Position numbers and translations under genes: made by a program. From Nocardia cyriacigeorgica (GTDB lineage Bacteria > Actinomycetota > Actinomycetes > Mycobacteriales > Mycobacteriaceae), in contig NZ_JARWNX010000046.1 of the NCBI RefSeq assembly GCF_029868385.1, positions 1-64,000 of the forward strand: a stretch of 64,000 nt of DNA, read 5' to 3'. Shown piece after piece: positions 55,627-64,000 of this stretch. Below the pieces are notes generated by a model. It searched no databases. It was given only the letters and a program-made list of their open reading frames with translations, and had not been told where the DNA came from. Each line of letters opens with the position of its first letter. The first letter of the stretch is position 1.

Positions 55627-55635
55627 GCGCCGGGC

Positions 55636-56847
55636 CTATTCGGCGGCGGCGTGCCGGATCTGGTCCCGCACACCCGCGTGCCGGACGGTCTCCCAGCCGA
55701 TCAGTGCGGCCAGTACGACGAACAGCATGATCAGCGCGGCGAGGGCCGGAACCGCTGCGGCCAGGGGAGCAAGCGCGATCAGCGCGACCACCGTGACGAT
55801 GCGCGCCGTGGACAGATTGCCGGTCGCATACTGTTTGAACCCGATCAGCCCGATGAGATAGATCGCCACGCCGCCGTACAGGGCGCCGAGCGGAATCCCG
55901 TACAGGGCGTCGTGCAGCGTGTGATGGGATTCGTCGCCGACGTAGTACAGCACCTTCTTGAGCCCGAGCGACAGGCCGATGATCCCGGCGATCATCGGGA
56001 AATGCCAGTACATGTAGCACATCTGGGCGATCTTGATCTGCCGTGTGCCGGTCGCACGCTGTAGGGCGTGTTCCACGGTGAGCGCGGCGACGTCGAAATA
56101 GGCCCACCACAGCAGACCGGAGATGGCGAGGCCGAGCATCGAGGCGAGGGTGATCGGCCAGGAGATGGGCAGCCCGGAGACTCCGATGCCGATGGAGACG
56201 ATGGATTCACCCAGCGCGACGATGATGATCAGCCCGTACCGCTCGGAATAGTGACTGGCCGAGGCGAGCCGCCATTCGGCGCCCGCGAATCGTGTCCACA
56301 CCCAATCGCCCGCGATCGCGGCGAGCCACAGGGCGATCTGCACCCGGCCCTCGGTGAGTGCCGCGACCACGAGCAGCGTGGTGCCGAGGGTGATCGAGCC
56401 GACCGCCCAGCGCAGGAGCTGCCCGCGCAACTGGGTGTCACCGGCGCTCACCAGCCACATCATCACCAGGTGGACGAGTCGGACCACCAGGTAGGCGATG
56501 GCGAACACCAGCGGTCCGAACCAGCCGCCCGCCAGATCGTCGAAGGCCTCGGGGATGGTGAGCGCGGCGATGAACGCACCGCCCATGGCGACGAACATGG
56601 CGATCCGCGCGATGCCCTCATCCGCGCGGACCAGATTGCCCAGCCAGGAGTAGGAGATCCACAGCCACCACATCAGGGCCAGGCACAGCAGCGCGCGCAG
56701 CAGGTTCTTCGCCGTGGTCTCTTCCGCGGCCAGGTCGGTGACCATCGTGAACGCGAAGACCAGGACCAGGTCGAAGAACAGCTCGAGCTGCGTCACCGAA
56801 GAACCCTCGGCCATCGGTCGCAGCCGTGCTCGTGTGGATCCGATCAT
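55636..56847 (-). CDS. low temperature requirement A (LtrA) family membrane protein
   Basis: 403 residues with about ten membrane helices. The family opening LELFFDLVLVFAFTMVTDL is clear, and so is ALLCLALMWWLWISYSWLGNLVRADEG. The segment SASHYSERYGLIIIVALGESIVSIG is also typical. The role of LtrA proteins is not established beyond a cold-growth phenotype in Listeria. ATG 56847 kept; ATG 56814 is an alternative start with the same core. It is convergent with the voltage-sensor-like gene (9 bp gap). Confidence 0.88.
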   Translation of the reverse strand: MIGSTRARLRPMAEGSSVTQLELFFDLVLVFAFTMVTDLAAEETTAKNLLRALLCLALMWWLWISYSWLGNLVRADEGIARIAMFVAMGGAFIAALTIPEAFDDLAGGWFGPLVFAIAYLVVRLVHLVMMWLVSAGDTQLRGQLLRWAVGSITLGTTLLVVAALTEGRVQIALWLAAIAGDWVWTRFAGAEWRLASASHYSERYGLIIIVALGESIVSIGIGVSGLPISWPITLASMLGLAISGLLWWAYFDVAALTVEHALQRATGTRQIKIAQMCYMYWHFPMIAGIIGLSLGLKKVLYYVGDESHHTLHDALYGIPLGALYGGVAIYLIGLIGFKQYATGNLSTARIVTVVALIALAPLAAAVPALAALIMLFVVLAALIGWETVRHAGVRDQIRHAAAE

Positions 56848-56905
56848 GGATCACATCGTGGCAGCTCATCGGCTGCCGCACCCGCCGGACAGGCGGGTTC
56901 ATTCC

Positions 56906-57364
56906 TCATGCGGTTTGAAACGTTTCCGTTTCGGGAAATCGTTCGGCGAACTCGATGAAGGTCTGCACCATCGCCTCGTTCGCGCGGCGCACGGAGCGCT
57001 TGAGCAGGAAGCCGGGAACGGGAATGGGCAGGTACAGCTCGGTGTGGTACCAGACGTGGGTGCCCTCATCGGTCTCGGTCACCTCGAAGAAGCCGCCGCC
57101 CTTCACCCCGCGGGTGCTGTCGACGACCTCCCAGGAGGAGCGGTCGACCTCCCAGTCGTATTCGAGGACCTGGAGGTCGTTGCTGCCCATCATTTCCGCC
57201 TTGACGAAAACCCGGCGCGGTCTGCCCTCGTCATCACGGGTGGCCACGCGCGCATCGGTGTAGGACGACGACCAATCCGGAAGCATTTCCACTGCCGCCA
57301 ATGCATCCATGACCTGCGCGGGGTCGGTGTCGACGACGAATCGGATATCGGTCTTCGTACGCAT
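56906..57364 (-). CDS. SRPBCC family protein
   Basis: 152 residues, ATG with GGAGGT 5 nt upstream. The START-like fold is suggested by TDPAQVMDALAAVEMLPDWSSSYTDARV near the start, strands with WEVVDSTRGVKGGGFFEVTE, and the long C-terminal helix RANEAMVQTFIEFAERFP. Similar to the Rv0854-Rv0857 type of mycobacterial proteins; ligand unknown. The promoter region beyond 57364 is GC-rich with no clear box. Confidence 0.85.
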   Translation of the reverse strand: MRTKTDIRFVVDTDPAQVMDALAAVEMLPDWSSSYTDARVATRDDEGRPRRVFVKAEMMGSNDLQVLEYDWEVDRSSWEVVDSTRGVKGGGFFEVTETDEGTHVWYHTELYLPIPVPGFLLKRSVRRANEAMVQTFIEFAERFPETETFQTA

Positions 57365-57510
57365 GTCTTACCTCCGCACCCCCGCATTACCAACGCGCCG
57401 ATTGTCTCCGGCGGCACAGTGATCGTCAACACTGCGCCTACGGTCGCGTAGGTAGCTATACGGTTGGTCGGCGGCCGATTCAGGCCTGCGTCGTGACCGA
57501 AATGTGAGGA

Positions 57511-57699
57511 TCAGTTCGAGCCCGGTGGCTCTACCGTCGCATCGGGTCCCGGGTACACCAGCGACTCGTGTCCATCCTCGAAACGCACGATGTACGGGGG
57601 TGAACCGTCCGGTCCTCGCACCTCGACGATCTCGCCGAGATGATCATGGTCGCCCACGATGTGACCGTGCACATGGAGCCGATCTCCGACGTTCGCCAT
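57511..57699 (-). CDS. DUF1918 domain protein
   Basis: 62 residues from the ATG at 57699, five bases after GGGAG; an ATG at 57711 is the alternative. The sequence is the full DUF1918 unit: VGDRLHVHGHIVGDHDHLGE, then IVEVRGPDGSPPYIVRFEDGH and LVYPGPDATV. It is a small SH3-like beta barrel of unknown role that is common in actinobacteria. Confidence 0.88.
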   Translation of the reverse strand: MANVGDRLHVHGHIVGDHDHLGEIVEVRGPDGSPPYIVRFEDGHESLVYPGPDATVEPPGSN

Positions 57700-57732
57700 C
57701 ATGGCTCCCATTATCGGGGACAGTGGTGCACA

Positions 57733-58314
57733 TCACAACCCGTTCGGTTCTGCTATGGCGCGCGCGACGGCGGTCTCGATCAGGTGGCGGCTCTGCTCCG
57801 CGGTGAAGATCTCGGGCAGGGTGAGCCGGTCCACGATCAGCCAGTTCAGGGCCAGGTAGAGCAGTAGCACCGTGTCCTCGTCGCCGGGCATGCCCGAATC
57901 GATGTGGTTGCGGACGTTGTATTCGATATCGGCGCGAACCCGTTCGGTGAGTACCTTGCGCAATTCCGGCCGCCGGGTCGCCTCCAGGCGCAGTTCCAGT
58001 AGGGCGAGGGAGCCGGTGCGGAACGTTTCGAGCCGGTCGACGACGTCGGTCATCAACTCGGTGACCGTCTCCCTGGTCCGCGGTCCGCCGAGTTTGGCCA
58101 TCATCGCCGGGCTCGGCTCCAGTCGTTCATAGAACCGGCTGCCGGTCTGGGTCAGCAGATCGTCGCGGTTGGCGAAATAGTTCGACGCCGTCCCCGCCGG
58201 GACGCCCGCCTCCTTGTCCACTGCGCGAAAGGTCAGCCCGCGCGCTCCCTCGCGGGCGAGGACTTCGATCGCCGCGTCGACCAGCGCTTGCCGACGTTCG
58301 GGGTTGGTCCGCAC
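57733..58314 (-). CDS. TetR/AcrR family regulator
   Basis: 193 residues. GTG 58314 gives the very typical start MRTNPERRQALVDAAIEVLAREGARGLTFRAVDKEAGVP, read in parts, and has GGAG upstream; the in-frame ATG 58329 sits 2 nt from the operator and is less likely. Helix-turn-helix at residues 10-55 (VPAGTASNYFANRDDLL). The gene is divergent from two tandem dihydrofolate-reductase-like genes and is their probable regulator through the palindrome at 58331-58342. Confidence 0.9.
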   Translation of the reverse strand: MRTNPERRQALVDAAIEVLAREGARGLTFRAVDKEAGVPAGTASNYFANRDDLLTQTGSRFYERLEPSPAMMAKLGGPRTRETVTELMTDVVDRLETFRTGSLALLELRLEATRRPELRKVLTERVRADIEYNVRNHIDSGMPGDEDTVLLLYLALNWLIVDRLTLPEIFTAEQSRHLIETAVARAIAEPNGL

Positions 58315-58330
58315 TTGACACCACTCCATT

Positions 58331-58342
58331 CGTAGTACTACG
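58331..58342. promoter_or_regulatory. palindromic operator between tetR and DHFR-like genes
   Basis: A perfect 12-bp palindrome CGTAGTACTACG lies in the 71-bp divergent gap. TTGAAA (58343-58348) directly beside it could be the -35 box of the plus-strand genes. Further GTAGT/ACTAC half-sites occur nearby (58351-58355), so several dimers might bind. Confidence 0.6.
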
Positions 58343-58385
58343 TTGAAATCACTACAAACAGAGTACAACACATCGGGTGGTGCAG

Positions 58386-58946
58386 ATGCGAAAGCTTGTC
58401 TACTACGTTGCCGTCTCACTGGACGGATACATCGCGGGTCCGGGCGGTGAGTTCGACTTCTATCCGGGCAGCGATGAGTACACCGAATGGATGTGCGCCG
58501 AGTTCCCGGACTCGATACCGAGCGATATTCGGCCGCATATCGGGATGCCGGTGGATACGCCGAACAAGCACTGGGACATGGTGCTGATGGGTCGTAGTAC
58601 CTATGAAGTCGGCGTGCGCAACCCCTTTCCGCCCATGAAGCAGTACGTCATTTCCAGCACCCTCGAGGGCGCCGATCCTGCCGTAGAGGTGGTCTCCGGT
58701 GATCCGGGCGCTCTTGTGCGGGAGCTGAAGCGAGCCGACGGTCTCGACATCTGGCTCTGCGGCGGCGCCACACTCGCCGGCGCGCTGCTCGACGAGATCG
58801 ACGAGTTGATCATCAAGAGCTACCCGGTCGTCGCGGGCTCAGGCATCGCAGCCTTCACCGACGCGTTCAATCCGACCCTGTTCGTCCCCACCGAGCGCAA
58901 GAACTTCGACAGCGGAAACCAGGTCACCTGGTACTCGCGCGCCTGA
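58386..58946 (+). CDS. dihydrofolate reductase family protein, copy 1
   Basis: 186 residues, ATG 58386. RibD/DHFR-like fold: [25 protein letters not shown] start, then MGRSTYEVGVRN with the GRxTYE motif, and [33 protein letters not shown] near the end. Such proteins bind NADPH; relatives are reductases of unknown substrate rather than true folate enzymes. A close paralogue follows, 47 bp downstream. Confidence 0.88.
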   Translation: MRKLVYYVAVSLDGYIAGPGGEFDFYPGSDEYTEWMCAEFPDSIPSDIRPHIGMPVDTPNKHWDMVLMGRSTYEVGVRNPFPPMKQYVISSTLEGADPAVEVVSGDPGALVRELKRADGLDIWLCGGATLAGALLDEIDELIIKSYPVVAGSGIAAFTDAFNPTLFVPTERKNFDSGNQVTWYSRA

Positions 58947-58993
58947 ATCGGCCACCGACACACGCTGAACTCTCCGAGAAAGCAGGACCCCCT

Positions 58994-59569
58994 ATGCGAA
59001 AGCTCGTCTACTACGTCGGCATGACCCTCGACGGCTACATCGCCGGCCCGGACGGCGGCATCGAATTCTTTCCGCTCCCACCGGACTTCACCGAATGGAT
59101 CGGCGCCGACTACCCGGAAACCCTCCCGACGCACGCCCAGCCCCATTTCGGTGTCGCGCCCGGCACGCCGAACAAGAACTTCGACACCCTGGTGATGGGC
59201 CGCGGCACCTACGAACCCGGCCTCGCCGTCGGCATCACCAGCCCGTACTCGCATATGCGTCAGTACGTCGTCTCCACGACGCTCGAGCGGATCGAGGACC
59301 CGGCCGTCGAACTGGTGTCGTCCGATCCGGTGGCGCTGGTGCGCCGGCTGAAGCAGGAGGACGGTATGGACATCTGGCTGGCGGGCGGCGGCAAACTCGC
59401 GGGCGCACTCATCGACGAGATCGACGAACTGATCATCAAGAGCTATCCGGTATCGGCAGGCGCCGGAATCCGTGCGTTCGACGGCCCGTTCCGCCCGACG
59501 CTGTTCACGCCGAGCAAGCGCCGGGAGTTCAGTAACGGCACGCAGGTCACCTGGCTCACCCGGGCCTGA
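58994..59569 (+). CDS. dihydrofolate reductase family protein, copy 2
   Basis: 191 residues with the same order of motifs as copy 1: [64 protein letters not shown], and a C-terminal QVTWLTRA as in copy 1 (QVTWYSRA). A weak AGGA ribosome site precedes the ATG. Clear tandem duplication. The two paralogues probably share the divergent TetR regulator. Confidence 0.88.
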   Translation: MRKLVYYVGMTLDGYIAGPDGGIEFFPLPPDFTEWIGADYPETLPTHAQPHFGVAPGTPNKNFDTLVMGRGTYEPGLAVGITSPYSHMRQYVVSTTLERIEDPAVELVSSDPVALVRRLKQEDGMDIWLAGGGKLAGALIDEIDELIIKSYPVSAGAGIRAFDGPFRPTLFTPSKRREFSNGTQVTWLTRA

Positions 59570-59592
59570 ACCGGCTGGTCGAACAGGCCGGT
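59570..59592 (+). terminator. short bulged hairpin after the DHFR-like genes
   Basis: ACCGGCTG (59570-59577) can pair with CAGGCCGGT (59584-59592) with one bulged base, just after the stop codon. It is a modest terminator candidate before ask. Confidence 0.4.
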
Positions 59593-59750
59593 CACCGGCG
59601 GCAATAGCCCGTCGGCATCGATATCAAACGAGATCCGGTGCCGTTGTGTCCTTTTCCACAGGCTCGGAGGTAGCCCCGAAATGCCTGGATCAGGGCCGGT
59701 ACGCTGAAGCACTGGAATCAGCTTGTTTGTCGATCTGGGAGGACCCTGAC

Positions 59751-62053
<2,303 letters not shown>

Positions 62054-62066
62054 GTCCGAAACGACG

Positions 62067-62108
62067 GAGCCCGGCCGCCGCTGCCGATGCGCAGTGGCGG
62101 CCGGGCTC
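62067..62108. terminator. strong bidirectional terminator after asd
   Basis: A perfect 13-bp stem (62067-62079 with 62096-62108) closes a loop that holds an inner CTGC/GCAG helix. It lies between asd and the convergent serine hydrolase. Confidence 0.85.
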
Positions 62109-62114
62109 TCGTTG

Positions 62115-63470
62115 TCAGCGGATACCTGGTGTGCGTGGATCGGGTCCGAGGCAGGCCAGGATCGCGCAACCCGGTGGTGCGTCGCTGAAGGGTGGTCGCA
62201 GCGGCTGGTTCAGGCAGTCGAAGACATTGCAGCCCGGATAGGCCGACGGGCCGACGCCGACGATGGCGAGCAGGATATCGGTATCGATGAAGGCGTTCGG
62301 GTCCAGCGTCAACGGCGGTTCGACGTACGGTCCCGGATCGGGCACCGGCGGCTCGTGGAAGGCGGCGAACAGTCGGCGGAAGAACTCGTGCGGCAGTTCG
62401 GCCATGTTCTGGATCACGCCGGACGGTCCGTACGCGCTGACGTTGCCGTACATCCCGGTCCACATCACGGTCAGATCCTGGCTCGGGAAGACGAAGACGT
62501 TCTGCATACCCATGCCCGCCATGGAGTACATATCCGGCGGCAGGAAGCTCGCGTTCTCCGCGCAGGCGGGCCCGATCCAGAACAGGTACCCGTAGCAGTG
62601 GTTGGTCGCCGACGGGCTGCGGGCCTTGTCCAGATAGCCCTGTGAGACCAGTTGCCTTGCACCCCAACGTCCGTCGTTGGCGACGAGCAGCCCGAGCTTG
62701 GCCAGATCGTCGGGCGGGATCATCAGATGCGCGTAGCCGTAGGTGTGTCCGACGCGGTCGCGAGCCCAGTAGTAGTCGCTCCGTGCGATACCGAGCGGAT
62801 CGAACAGCTCACGCTGCGCGAACTGCTGGAGCGGCTCGCCGACGGCCAGTTCGATCACATACGACAGCAGATCGACATTGCGCTGGCTGTAACTGAATAC
62901 GGTGCCGGGTTCATGGTCGAGTGGCACACCGAGGGCCTGTACCGCGCTGTTCGGATCGAGCGGAATCACGCCGGTGATTCCTTCGGTGACCACGCCAACG
63001 CGCATCCCCGACGATTCGGTCAGCAGATTCTCCACGGTGATCGCGCGCCGCTGCTGATCACCCAGTTCCGGCGGAAGATACCGGCCGATCGGTGCCGAGA
63101 TATCGAGTTTTCCCTGGTCCGAGGCGATTCCGGCGAGCAGCGAGACGATGCTCTTGGTGACGCTCCAGACATTCCACGCCACCTGGCCGGTCTGATCATT
63201 GGTCGGGCCCTCGCCGATGAGACAGTTGTGCCGGAAGACCTGAACGTTCAACCGATTCCGGGTGCTCGCGAAGGCGAGTGCGTCGGCGAGCCGCTGCGCG
63301 TCGAGTCCGACCGCTTCGGGTTCGGCTCGCTGGGGGTCGCGACCTGATTGCACGGAGCATTCGACGGTCGCGGCGGCGGCCGGTGCCGCTCCTGCGGATG
63401 CGGCGAATACGTGCCCCGCTACCAGTGCAACAGCCGTGACTCCTACGAGGAGTCCACCCAAACGCCCCAT
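62115..63470 (-). CDS. exported serine hydrolase, beta-lactamase/DD-peptidase family
   Basis: 451 residues. Signal peptide (VGVTAVALVAGHVFAASAGAAPAA). Class C beta-lactamase-like fold: SxxK with Ser103-Lys106 in VWSVTKSIVS, the second motif FSYSQRNVDLLSY, and a C-terminal segment near GMGMQNVFVFPSQDLTVMWTG as the KTG-like strand, though no clear KTG is seen. Several Cys near the C-terminus (PGCNVFDCLNQP, GCAILACLG) suggest disulfides. The substrate may be a peptidoglycan or ester. TAATCT lies 7 nt before the ATG, so translation is probably leaderless. Confidence 0.88.
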   Translation of the reverse strand: MGRLGGLLVGVTAVALVAGHVFAASAGAAPAAAATVECSVQSGRDPQRAEPEAVGLDAQRLADALAFASTRNRLNVQVFRHNCLIGEGPTNDQTGQVAWNVWSVTKSIVSLLAGIASDQGKLDISAPIGRYLPPELGDQQRRAITVENLLTESSGMRVGVVTEGITGVIPLDPNSAVQALGVPLDHEPGTVFSYSQRNVDLLSYVIELAVGEPLQQFAQRELFDPLGIARSDYYWARDRVGHTYGYAHLMIPPDDLAKLGLLVANDGRWGARQLVSQGYLDKARSPSATNHCYGYLFWIGPACAENASFLPPDMYSMAGMGMQNVFVFPSQDLTVMWTGMYGNVSAYGPSGVIQNMAELPHEFFRRLFAAFHEPPVPDPGPYVEPPLTLDPNAFIDTDILLAIVGVGPSAYPGCNVFDCLNQPLRPPFSDAPPGCAILACLGPDPRTPGIR

Positions 63471-63477
63471 GCGGATC

Positions 63478-63483
63478 AGATTA
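63478..63483 (-). promoter_or_regulatory. leaderless -10 box of the serine hydrolase gene
   Basis: TAATCT on the minus strand (63483-63478) lies exactly 7 nt before the ATG at 63470, with no ribosome site between. Confidence 0.5.
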
Positions 63484-63518
63484 ACGCTCCCACCCCCACC
63501 GGGGCGTCATATGCGAAA

Positions 63519-63548
63519 CGCCGCCAGGTCGGGGGAAACCTGGCGGCG
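63519..63548. promoter_or_regulatory. hairpin in the hydrolase-furA divergent region
   Basis: An 11-bp perfect stem (63519-63529 with 63538-63548) and an 8-nt loop lie about 50 bp upstream of the hydrolase start. Both flanking genes point away from it, so it is not an ordinary terminator. It could be the end of a small RNA reading leftwards from the furA side or a regulatory structure. Confidence 0.45.
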
Positions 63549-63778
63549 CCTGGTCGCCGGACGTCACGCCGACGTCACGACTCACGAGTCGATGCCCGGC
63601 AAGCGCCTCTCGGCGAGTGGTCGCTCGTAGCGACGAATGGGGTGAGGCCCGGGGCTGCTCGGACACCGACAGCGGGTATCAACGAGCGCCTGTCGAGAAC
63701 TATTCCGGGCCACAGAAGTGATCGGTATCACTACACTGGGCCGCGCGTCATCGACTCGGCAATCGTCCGGTTATTTTC
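63549..63778. other. remaining hydrolase-furA intergenic sequence
   Basis: The 342-bp divergent gap (63471-63812) has no believable gene; the open frame across it is a low-complexity shadow. G+C falls clearly in the last 60 bases before furA, as expected for a Fur-regulated promoter. Confidence 0.4.
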
Positions 63779-63806
63779 TTGACTAATTCCAGAAAAGGTG
63801 GAGACT
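63779..63806 (+). promoter_or_regulatory. furA promoter and FurA-box candidate
   Basis: TTGACT (63779-63784) with GAGACT (63801-63806) is a 16-nt-spaced promoter, the -10 box lying 6 nt before the furA ATG. The stretch TTGACTAATTCCAGAAAAGG resembles the furA autoregulatory operator known in mycobacteria (from memory). It stands in the local AT-rich patch. Confidence 0.6.
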
Positions 63807-63812
63807 CGACGT

Positions 63813-64000
63813 ATGCACACCGACGGCACCGATACCCGCGAGCAGTTGCGCGCGGCCGGTCTGCGGGTCACCGCCCCGCGGGTCGCGGTGCTCGACGCGG
63901 TCGCGGCTCGTCCGCATTCCGACGCCGACACCCTCGCCGTCACCGTCCGCGAACATCTGGGCTCGGTCTCCACCCAGGCCGTCTACGACGTGCTGCACGC
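63813..64000 (+). CDS. furA: ferric uptake regulator FurA, 5' part only
   Basis: The first 62 codons; the gene runs off the window. The N-terminal winged-helix of Fur proteins is clear: LRAAGLRVTAPRVAVLDAVAARPHSDADTLAV and STQAVYDVLHA, shown here in two parts. FurA is a metal-dependent repressor, usually of its own gene and katG, which would be expected next. The ATG at 63813 has no ribosome site and is likely leaderless. Confidence 0.92.
   Translation, partial: MHTDGTDTREQLRAAGLRVTAPRVAVLDAVAARPHSDADTLAVTVREHLGSVSTQAVYDVLH

Noticed and set aside
63471..63700. Possible c-di-AMP (ydaO-type) riboswitch before the exported hydrolase
   Set aside because: The hairpin and a GGGGTGA run were suggestive, but the conserved core is missing and the hydrolase appears to be leaderless from 63470.

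Overview
The window reads as chromosomal DNA of a mycolic-acid actinomycete, most probably Nocardia or a close relative. The support is very high G+C, frequent GTG starts, several leaderless promoters, MurT/GatD, an EspI-like MinD protein and other type VII-secretion-associated proteins, PknK, tuberculostearic-acid genes, and a gene order that follows Mycobacterium tuberculosis Rv3708c-Rv3721c (asd, ask, leuA, murT, gatD, recR, ybaB, the Rv3718c-Rv3720 group, dnaX). That synteny is recalled, not computed. The first 261 bases form a 64-bp perfect inverted repeat around an almost pure G/C core, which may be a contig-end artefact.

Layout. 0.3-14 kb: an exported protein; a ROK regulator behind a cysteine-rich leader peptide; a Tat-exported alkyl sulfatase with a divergent TetR and a shared operator; a DUF2207 membrane protein; two tandem neutral zinc metallopeptidases; an MMPL exporter with a translationally coupled TetR. 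14-31 kb: dnaX; the fadA-fadB beta-oxidation complex; a phytase-like exported esterase; PknK; the methyltransferase/reductase pair for 10-methyl fatty acids; an SRPBCC protein. 31-38 kb: ybaB-recR; a coupled pair of small unknown genes; an operon of fused CP2 ATP-grasp/alpha-E, transglutaminase and zinc metallopeptidase. 37.9-39.3 kb: an AT-richer island with two unknown genes.

39-50 kb: gatD/murT for lipid II amidation; FMN- and FAD-dependent oxidoreductases; a type VII-type trio (EspC/WXG-like protein, WXG-headed DUF1023 hydrolase, LppA-like lipoprotein); a decayed LysR gene; an EspI-like MinD with a long repeat domain. 50-64 kb: leuA behind a leucine leader peptide and a pseudoknot-forming attenuator; a TSUP transporter; a cholesterol-oxidase-like flavoprotein; a voltage-sensor-like protein without a visible pore; an LtrA protein; a TetR with two tandem dihydrofolate-reductase-like proteins; the ask-asd operon with an internal beta-subunit start; a serine hydrolase; and the 5' end of furA, cut by the window.

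The most informative non-gene signals are the two amino-acid leader peptides (Cys at 1421, Leu at 52073), three perfect or near-perfect operator palindromes beside TetR genes, and repeated leaderless promoters in which a TANNNT box lies 6-8 nt before the start codon. I saw no tRNA, rRNA, CRISPR array, intact insertion sequence or prophage.
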